This document shows positions 1 through 4,743 of a DNA stretch of 9,772 nucleotides, piece by piece (position 1 is the stretch's first letter; every line of letters starts with the position of its first letter). The translations under genes were made by a program, and so were the position numbers. The notes beneath the pieces were generated by a model that was not told where the DNA came from, searched no databases, and was given only the letters and a program-made list of their open reading frames with translations. Source of the stretch: CAJPPJ01 sp963536495 (GTDB lineage Bacteria > Bacillota_I > Bacilli_A > RF39 > UBA660); assembly GCA_963536495.1 (NCBI GenBank), contig CAUTAF010000017.1, positions 1 through 9,772 of the forward strand, given 5' to 3'.

Positions 1-402
1 ATATGAGTAAGAAAGATGAGTTAGATAATCTTGTTAAACAGTTAGAAAAACTAATTGAAGATACTAAAGTAAATCCGTTTGATACTAAGAATAAACTAGA
101 TGTAGATAATCTTAAGAATAATTTCTTACCAGCTAAAGTTACTGAAAAAGATAATATAAAGGGGTCATATTCCGCTACTACTGTTGATACTGATTTATTA
201 AAACTAATAAACAAAGTAAAATCAGAAATAGATGATATTAAAAAAGAAATAAATAAATTAAGAGATAAATTAATAATAAGAACAGAAGAAGAAAAAGAAT
301 TAGAAAAAGAAAATATAAAAAATCCCAAAACAGGATTAAAAACATATAGTTTAATAATACTTTTTATAATATTTGTTAGTTATATATTAATAAATAAAAA
401 GA
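1..402 (+). repeat. Direct repeat, copy 1 (surface-protein anchor module)
   Basis: Bases 1-402 align without gaps to 2988-3389 at a constant offset of 2987, with about 15 substitutions by hand count. Bases 205-359 are identical to 3192-3346. The left limit is unknown because the window starts inside the repeat. Confidence 0.95.
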
Positions 403-410
403 AAAATTAA
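1..410 (+). CDS. C-terminal end of an NPKTG-anchored surface protein (5' part outside window)
   Basis: This is the 3' end of a larger gene whose start lies before base 1. The first ATG (base 3) is not a real start: the same ATG is internal Met821 of the paralogue at 530-3409, and the two bases before it also match. The visible ~135 residues contain a charged region, then a Lys/Glu-rich probable coiled coil (about residues 64-105 from the first Met), the pentapeptide NPKTG (codons 321-335), a hydrophobic segment of about 17 residues and a short KKKN tail. That order is a Gram-positive sortase cell-wall sorting signal; NPKTG resembles class B sortase substrates such as Bacillus anthracis IsdC. 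The domains upstream cannot be seen, but given the paralogue an LRR surface protein is a fair guess. It is followed directly by a strong hairpin terminator. Confidence 0.85.
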   Translation, partial: MSKKDELDNLVKQLEKLIEDTKVNPFDTKNKLDVDNLKNNFLPAKVTEKDNIKGSYSATTVDTDLLKLINKVKSEIDDIKKEINKLRDKLIIRTEEEKELEKENIKNPKTGLKTYSLIILFIIFVSYILINKKKN

Positions 411-445
411 ATAAGATAAAGTTAAAATTAACTTTATCTTATTTA
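408..445 (+). terminator. Hairpin terminator after the partial surface-protein gene
   Basis: There is a perfect inverted repeat: 408-425 pairs with 428-445 (18-bp arms, AT-rich, tiny centre that would open to a loop of four or more). The left arm includes the stop codon at 408-410 and the right arm ends in a T-rich run. It is homologous in sequence (core GATAAAGTT) to the terminator of the next gene at 3391-3420. Confidence 0.8.
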
Positions 446-480
446 TATTTACAATATAAATTTTAATTTAATTTTTTAAT

Positions 481-509
481 TTGTAATAAAAAACACACAT
501 ATATATAAT
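481..509 (+). promoter_or_regulatory. Sigma-A-type promoter for the LRR surface-protein gene
   Basis: The -35 is TTGTAA (481-486, 4 of 6 to consensus), the spacer is 17 bp, and the -10 is a perfect TATAAT (504-509). A start near 516 would give a leader of only about 14 nt carrying the AGAGGTG ribosome-binding site (519-525) ahead of ATG 530. The rest of the 119-bp gap after the upstream terminator is featureless AT-rich DNA. Confidence 0.65.
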
Positions 510-529
510 AAAGATAATAGAGGTGTCTT

Positions 530-3409
530 ATGAAAAAGAATAAGTATCTAATTGGATTTTTGATGATGTTAATAATGGTATCATCTTTTTTTATAGTAAA
601 TAAAAAAACAAATATTAAGTTTAAACAACTTAAAGAATTAAACTATAATGTAACTTATAAACAGGCTTTTCCAGATGAAAACTTAAGAAGAGGAGTACTT
701 CTTTGTATAATGAGGGATAGGTGTAAGGATGAAATTAATAATTATTTTTATAATAATTATGATAATAATTTTTATGATGATAATAGTAATTATCTTACTG
801 ATACAAGATTAGGTACAGTTATAACAGAAGTAGAACTTAAAGCAAAAGAAGAAGAACAAATATCTAAACAAGCACTAGATAAGTTAGAAGTCTTAGTTCC
901 AAATAATAGCAAAAAAGAAATTAGTAGTTTACAAGGAATAGAATATTTATCAAAGTTAATAACTATAAAATTGCCAAATGTTCAACAAGAACATATCGAT
1001 TTATCTTTTAATAAAGAACTTAAAATTTTAGAGTTATATGCAAAAAAAGCAAATTCTATAAATTTAGATCAAAATTTAAAACTTAAACAATTAGATCTTT
1101 ATTTATCACCAAATGAAAAAAATTTAGATTTATCTCATTTAACAAAGTTAGAAAAAATCAGAAGCATAGATAGCGGACTTAAAGTTGTTAGATTACCAAA
1201 TGGGGTAACTTCTGCTTTTCTTAATGAAAATAAAATTACAGATATAAATATACCTAGTAGTATTACATATCTTGATTTGCGAAAAAATAATCTTACATCT
1301 ATAACATTATCAGAAGGCATTAAAGATGTTTATCTTCAAGAAAATAAGATTTCAAATATTAATGTACCTAGTACTGTAAAAAGGCTATATATGAGTTATA
1401 ATAATCTTACATCTATAACATTACCATCTAATATGACAAATGCTGATTTAGATAATAATAAAATTAAAAATATAACTTTAACGGGTTCAGTTGAAAGTTT
1501 AGAATTAGAAAATAACAACATTTCTAATATAGATATGCCAGAAGGTATTAAGTTCGTTAACTTAAAAAATAACAATATTTCTCATATAAATTTACCAAAT
1601 TCAATAATAAATGCAGATTTAACAAATAATGAAATAACAAATATAGATTTAACTCATAATGTTAATCTATCGAGTTTAAATTTATTAAGTAATCTTTTAG
1701 AAGATATAGATGTAAGAAATAACCCTAAATTAAAATCTTTTCAATTTTTTTTGAAAAATTCAAAAGATACAATAGATTTTAGTAATAATCCAAATCTTAG
1801 AGAAGTTGTAATATTTGGTGAAGAAGGAGCAAAAATAAAATCTTTAGATTTTAGTAATAATCCAGATTTATATACTCTTAAACTTTATAGCTTAGGTTTA
1901 ACAAATTTAAATTTAGATAACAATATTAAGTTGGATGAAATAACTTTAAAAAATAATAATTTAGAAAGTTTAGATTTAACTAATAACACAAAACTTAGAT
2001 ATGTTACTTTATATAACAATACATCTAACTTAAAACTTCCCGTTTTAACACATAATCATAAATTTGAAGTAGAGGAACATAGAAAACTTAAAATAAAAAA
2101 GAATTCTTTAGTAACGATACAAACTATGATTTATAATAATAAAGAATTTTTTATACAAGATAATCCTAATTATGAAAAAGTAGGAAATAAATATGTGTTT
2201 AAAAATATAGGAAGATTTAATGTAAGAGAACCTTTTATAGAAAAAGTAGATGATTATTGGTCAAAAGAAGGAAATGTTTACTATGAATTTGAAGTAAAAG
2301 CAGGTGAAGAACACACATTTAATGCAAATATTGATCAAGGAAACTATACACCTATAATAAATGAAGAAATACCAGTGAATAAGTTAAAAGAAATGATAAC
2401 TAACTTACCAGCAAATATTAAAAACTTTGAAATAATATCAGCAAATACATTTACTGATAAAGGTGATAAAACTATTAAGGTAAGAATTACATTTAGTGAT
2501 GATACATTTAAAGAAGTAGATATACCTATAAAAATATATGAAAAAGAAGATATATTACCAACAGTAACAGTAACTCCAGAAACATTAGAAGTAATAGATA
2601 AAAAACCAGTTAATATAAATATAACAAGGGTTTATACTAAAGAAGATAATATCGATAATACTAATTTTATAAAAACAGTAAGAGATAATCTAGTAAGTTA
2701 TGAATATTTAAATAAAGCAAATGGATTAACTTATAATTCAAATAGTGTAACTGGAGTAATAGATTATTTGTTTACTGGTACTGAAGAAGAACATACATTT
2801 AATATAACTTATAAAGAACAAGGTAAAATTTATACATTTAATAAGAATATTTCTATTAAACTTTTAAGAGATACTGATAAAGACGGAATAGCAGATAAAG
2901 ATGATGATGATAAAGATGGAGATGGATATTCTAATGCAGTTGAAATAGCAAGAGGAAGTGATCCATATGATAAAACATCTCTTCCTGATATGAGTAAGAA
3001 AGATGAGTTAGATAATCTTGTTAAACAGTTAGAAAAACTAATAGAAGATACTAAAGTAAATCCGTTTGATACTAAAAATAAACTAGATGTAGATAATCTT
3101 AAGAATAACTATTTACCATTAAAAGTTACAGAAAAAGATAATATAAAAGGGTCATATTCCGCTACTACTAGTGATACTGATTTATTAAAATTAATAAACA
3201 AAGTAAAATCAGAAATAGATGATATTAAAAAAGAAATAAATAAATTAAGAGATAAATTAATAATAAGAACAGAAGAAGAAAAAGAATTAGAAAAAGAAAA
3301 TATAAAAAATCCCAAAACAGGATTAAAAACATATAGTTTAATAATAATGTTTATAATATTTGTTAGTTATATATTAATAAATAAAAAGATAAGGATAAAG
3401 TTAAAATAA
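530..3409 (+). CDS. LRR-Rib-type modular cell-surface protein with NPKTG sorting signal
   Basis: This is a 959-residue exported protein, probably wall-anchored. Residues 1-25 form a signal peptide (KKNK, then a hydrophobic core; no crisp AxA site). Residues 45-65 carry an FPDENLR segment typical of the lead-in to bacterial LRR regions, and 71-89 are Asn/Asp/Tyr-rich. LRRs run from about 130 to 510, with eight exact 19-residue units at 226-377 followed by Asn-Pro-rich LRRs of another type. Residues ~605-672 resemble a Rib/alpha-like domain (ending in a DKGDKTIKVRITFSDDTFK-like stretch). A second, unassigned beta-type domain lies at ~675-779. Residues 781-820 are an Asp-rich thrombospondin type-3-like Ca-binding linker (DTDKDGIADKDDDD). 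A coiled-coil stalk precedes NPKTG (927-931), a hydrophobic helix (935-950) and a basic tail. Family knowledge suggests adhesion or ligand binding; the ligand is unknown. It has its own promoter and RBS AGAGGTG. The C-terminal ~140 residues nearly duplicate the upstream gene. Confidence 0.9.
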   Translation: MKKNKYLIGFLMMLIMVSSFFIVNKKTNIKFKQLKELNYNVTYKQAFPDENLRRGVLLCIMRDRCKDEINNYFYNNYDNNFYDDNSNYLTDTRLGTVITEVELKAKEEEQISKQALDKLEVLVPNNSKKEISSLQGIEYLSKLITIKLPNVQQEHIDLSFNKELKILELYAKKANSINLDQNLKLKQLDLYLSPNEKNLDLSHLTKLEKIRSIDSGLKVVRLPNGVTSAFLNENKITDINIPSSITYLDLRKNNLTSITLSEGIKDVYLQENKISNINVPSTVKRLYMSYNNLTSITLPSNMTNADLDNNKIKNITLTGSVESLELENNNISNIDMPEGIKFVNLKNNNISHINLPNSIINADLTNNEITNIDLTHNVNLSSLNLLSNLLEDIDVRNNPKLKSFQFFLKNSKDTIDFSNNPNLREVVIFGEEGAKIKSLDFSNNPDLYTLKLYSLGLTNLNLDNNIKLDEITLKNNNLESLDLTNNTKLRYVTLYNNTSNLKLPVLTHNHKFEVEEHRKLKIKKNSLVTIQTMIYNNKEFFIQDNPNYEKVGNKYVFKNIGRFNVREPFIEKVDDYWSKEGNVYYEFEVKAGEEHTFNANIDQGNYTPIINEEIPVNKLKEMITNLPANIKNFEIISANTFTDKGDKTIKVRITFSDDTFKEVDIPIKIYEKEDILPTVTVTPETLEVIDKKPVNINITRVYTKEDNIDNTNFIKTVRDNLVSYEYLNKANGLTYNSNSVTGVIDYLFTGTEEEHTFNITYKEQGKIYTFNKNISIKLLRDTDKDGIADKDDDDKDGDGYSNAVEIARGSDPYDKTSLPDMSKKDELDNLVKQLEKLIEDTKVNPFDTKNKLDVDNLKNNYLPLKVTEKDNIKGSYSATTSDTDLLKLINKVKSEIDDIKKEINKLRDKLIIRTEEEKELEKENIKNPKTGLKTYSLIIMFIIFVSYILINKKIRIKLK
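1205..1660 (+). repeat. Eight in-frame 57-nt repeats encoding 19-residue LRRs
   Basis: Codons 226-377 divide into eight consecutive units of exactly 19 residues with no indels. The pattern is roughly I-x-x-x-x-L-x-x-N-x-I-x-x-I-x-[LVM]-P-x-[SGN], for example ITYLDLRKNNLTSITLSEG (245-263). A 24-nt DNA stretch is identical at 1286-1309 and 1400-1423, exactly two units (114 nt) apart, evidence of duplication in two-unit steps. The units resemble the YopM-like short bacterial LRR class. Confidence 0.9.
2988..3389 (+). repeat. Direct repeat, copy 2 (surface-protein anchor module)
   Basis: This is the partner of 1-402. It encodes residues from about 820 to the tail of the 959-residue protein. After base 3389 the copies diverge by a net 8-nt difference, then realign in the terminator stem (copy 1 421-423 = copy 2 3400-3402). 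Confidence 0.95.
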
Positions 3410-3420
3410 ACTTTATCTTT
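3391..3420 (+). terminator. Hairpin terminator overlapping the 3' end of the LRR gene
   Basis: Bases 3391-3402 pair with 3409-3420 (12 bp, one G-T wobble) around a 6-base loop, followed by the pyrimidine tail TTCTTTC. The stop codon TAA (3407-3409) sits at the edge of the loop, so the last codons of the gene encode the left arm. Confidence 0.75.
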
Positions 3421-3423
3421 TTC

Positions 3424-3452
3424 TTTCTAAAAAATATAAATTATTGTAAAAT
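3424..3452 (+). promoter_or_regulatory. Possible weak promoter for the HAM1-like gene
   Basis: The candidate -10 is TAAAAT (3447-3452), 17 bp after a poor -35 TTTCTA (3424-3429, 3 of 6). It sits just after the terminator of the previous gene, where a promoter is expected, but the match is weak. Transcription from about 3459 would give a 30-nt leader to ATG 3489. Confidence 0.35.
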
Positions 3453-3476
3453 AACAATGGGATGGAAAAATATTGG

Positions 3477-3483
3477 AAAGGAG
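3477..3483 (+). promoter_or_regulatory. Ribosome-binding site that fixes the start at 3489
   Basis: AAAGGAG lies 5 nt before ATG 3489. The alternative in-frame ATG at 3462 has no Shine-Dalgarno sequence, and using it would place this site inside the coding region. Confidence 0.85.
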
Positions 3484-3488
3484 ATAAT

Positions 3489-4070
3489 ATGAAAAACATA
3501 TTAATAGCTACTAGAAATAAAGATAAGTTTAAACTTTTATCTAAGTTATTATCTACTGAATTATTAAGAGATTCTAAATTTTTTTCATTAAATGATATTG
3601 AAGATGAAATAGAAGATAAAAAAGAAGTAGGAGATATAAAAAATAGAAGTTATGAAAAAGCTATGAATGCATATCTTTCAATCAAAAATAATATCTATCA
3701 ATATATTATTGGAATAGATGATGGTATAGAAATGAAAGGTCAAATGATTGAAAATGTTAAAGAATATATAAAAGATATTTTAGATGATAAATATTTAAAA
3801 GAAGATGAAATAGTATATATTAAAAAAGCATATACATTTATTGATAAAAATGGTGTATTTAAGACTATAGTTACAAAGATACCATTTAAGTATAAAAAGC
3901 TTACTAATCATTTTGAAATAGAAGAAAATTCTTATCCATTAAATCATGTTTTAACACCAGTAGATAGCAATTTAAGACTTGTTGATATAGATGAAGAAAC
4001 AACTAATAACTATCTATTAACTTATTCTAAAGAAGGATTTGATGAAGTAGAAAAGTTTTTTAATAAGTAA
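3489..4070 (+). CDS. Divergent HAM1/RdgB-like (non-canonical purine NTP pyrophosphatase-like) protein
   Basis: This is a 193-residue cytoplasmic protein with no signal or membrane segment. The N-terminus MKNILIATRNKDKFKLLSKL matches the nucleotide-binding start of the HAM1/RdgB ITPase fold, where family members have T-x-N-x-x-K. Around residues 54-85, EVGDIKNRSYEKA followed by IGIDDGIEM aligns by eye with the family's ExGxTFxENAxxKA and ADDSGLEV region. HAM1 enzymes hydrolyse ITP, XTP and dITP to monophosphates to keep the nucleotide pool clean. The later family motifs (GFGYDPxF and SHR) are not seen; instead there is YPLNHVLTP (about 148-156). It may be a divergent subfamily, a diverged paralogue with another substrate, or a non-catalytic homologue. 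The start was chosen for the strong RBS at 3477-3483. It stands alone, converging on def. Confidence 0.55.
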   Translation: MKNILIATRNKDKFKLLSKLLSTELLRDSKFFSLNDIEDEIEDKKEVGDIKNRSYEKAMNAYLSIKNNIYQYIIGIDDGIEMKGQMIENVKEYIKDILDDKYLKEDEIVYIKKAYTFIDKNGVFKTIVTKIPFKYKKLTNHFEIEENSYPLNHVLTPVDSNLRLVDIDEETTNNYLLTYSKEGFDEVEKFFNK

Positions 4071-4097
4071 AAAGAATGAATTTAAATTCATTCTTTT
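4070..4097. terminator. Bidirectional hairpin terminator between the convergent genes
   Basis: There is a perfect inverted repeat: 4070-4083 (AAAAGAATGAATTT) pairs with 4084-4097, with T-rich sequence on the outgoing side of both strands. It begins on the last base of the HAM1-like stop codon and ends 4 bp before the def stop codon at 4102-4104, so it can serve both genes. Confidence 0.8.
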
Positions 4098-4101
4098 CAT
4101 T

Positions 4102-4650
4102 TTAAAATGCTCTATATTTATTTTTATCTTTATATGGATTTTTCTTATCTATTCTATCTGGGAAAAGTATTCCATTTAAATGATCTATTTCATGTTGTGC
4201 TACAATTGCATCTAACTCTCTTAATCTTACTTTTTGTTTTTTACCATTTATATCTTGATACTCCATAGTAATTCTTGCAGATCTTAATACTATACCCTCA
4301 ACTGGTCTATTAACACTAAGACAACCTTCACCTTCACCAACATACATTAGTTCCTCAGATGTAGATAATATTTTAGGATTAATAAATACTTTCTTATCAA
4401 AACTTCCGTCTTCTTGTTCTATAGCCCAAACAAAATATCTTTTTAAAACTCCGACTTGGACAGCACTCATTCCCATACCAGGTCTTAAATCATATTTTTC
4501 ACTTAGTTTTTCATTTTGAGAATTAACTAAGTATTCCATCATAGTATCGATAGTTTCTAAATCTTCCTTTTCTAGTGGAAAAGTAACTTCTTTACTAACT
4601 TGTCTTAATATTTTATCTTTTTCATCAAGTATATCTTTTGTTCTTAACAT
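4102..4650 (-). CDS. def: Peptide deformylase
   Basis: This metalloenzyme removes the N-formyl group from the initiator Met of nascent proteins at the ribosome exit. All three family motifs are present in the 182-residue product: motif 1 GMGMSAVQVG (58-67), motif 2 EGCLS (108-112) with metal ligand Cys110, and motif 3 HEIDH (153-157) with metal ligands His153 and His157 and catalytic Glu154. Length fits the Gram-positive (type 2) class. Motif 1 departs from the common GxGLAAPQ: it has MSAVQ, without the proline. The start is set at 4650 because AGGGAG lies 6 nt upstream on the minus strand; a start at 4677 would add 9 residues without an RBS. It is monocistronic here, with a divergent promoter shared in the gap with the secA operon and a shared terminator at its 3' end. 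Confidence 0.95.
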   Translation of the reverse strand: MLRTKDILDEKDKILRQVSKEVTFPLEKEDLETIDTMMEYLVNSQNEKLSEKYDLRPGMGMSAVQVGVLKRYFVWAIEQEDGSFDKKVFINPKILSTSEELMYVGEGEGCLSVNRPVEGIVLRSARITMEYQDINGKKQKVRLRELDAIVAQHEIDHLNGILFPDRIDKKNPYKDKNKYRAF

Positions 4651-4656
4651 AAAAAA

Positions 4657-4662
4657 CTCCCT
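4657..4662 (-). promoter_or_regulatory. Ribosome-binding site that fixes the def start at 4650
   Basis: Minus-strand AGGGAG is followed by six T residues and then ATG. It rules out the upstream in-frame ATG at 4677, which would put this site inside the gene. Confidence 0.85.
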
Positions 4663-4667
4663 AGATA

Positions 4668-4676
4668 AGTATAACA
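4668..4676 (-). promoter_or_regulatory. Extended -10 promoter of def
   Basis: The minus strand reads TGT (4676-4674) then TATACT (4673-4668, 5 of 6 to consensus), a TGn extended -10. No good -35 is seen 17 bp upstream. The predicted start near 4661 falls at the RBS, giving a leader of only about 11 nt. The core TATGTTATA recurs at the promoter at 9762-9770. Confidence 0.5.
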
Positions 4677-4697
4677 TAAAAAAAGAGTAAATTTATA

Positions 4698-4726
4698 TAG
4701 AAATACATCCTTAAAATTGATACAAT
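4698..4726 (+). promoter_or_regulatory. Promoter of the secA operon
   Basis: The extended -10 is TG-A-TACAAT (4718-4726; hexamer 5 of 6), with a weak -35 TAGAAA (4698-4703, 4 of 6) at a 17-bp spacing. The predicted start near 4733 gives a leader of about 11 nt carrying only the AAGGG part of the RBS before ATG 4744. It is divergent to the def promoter. Confidence 0.5.
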
Positions 4727-4743
4727 AAAATAAAGGGTATAAT

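Noticed and set aside
3..410. Complete small protein starting at ATG 3
   Set aside because: The same ATG is an internal methionine in the paralogue (2990-2992) and the preceding bases also match, so this is the tail of a larger gene cut by the window edge.
1135..1320. Minus-strand open frame inside the LRR gene
   Set aside because: It is short, lacks a ribosome-binding site and lies fully inside a well-supported coding region; its sequence is the reverse of the LRR repeats.
3109..3315. Minus-strand open frame opposite the anchor module
   Set aside because: The hydrophobic, Ser/Phe-rich product is what the reverse of a Lys/Glu-rich coiled coil gives; no start signals support it.
3443..3458. 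Small inverted repeat ATTGT...ACAAT before the HAM1-like gene as an operator
   Set aside because: Five-base arms in such AT-rich DNA are expected by chance, and nothing else marks a regulator site.
4651..4677. Longer def start at 4677 (9 extra residues)
   Set aside because: It has no ribosome-binding site, and AGGGAG at 4657-4662 fits ATG 4650; the predicted promoter also lies inside the extension.
4738..4743. TATAAT directly before the secA ATG, with TTGATA (4717-4722) as -35
   Set aside because: The spacer is only 15 bp and the transcript would start inside the coding region, losing the AAAGGG ribosome-binding site. The hexamer is more likely just AT-rich spacer; a similar GATAAT precedes ATG 3489.
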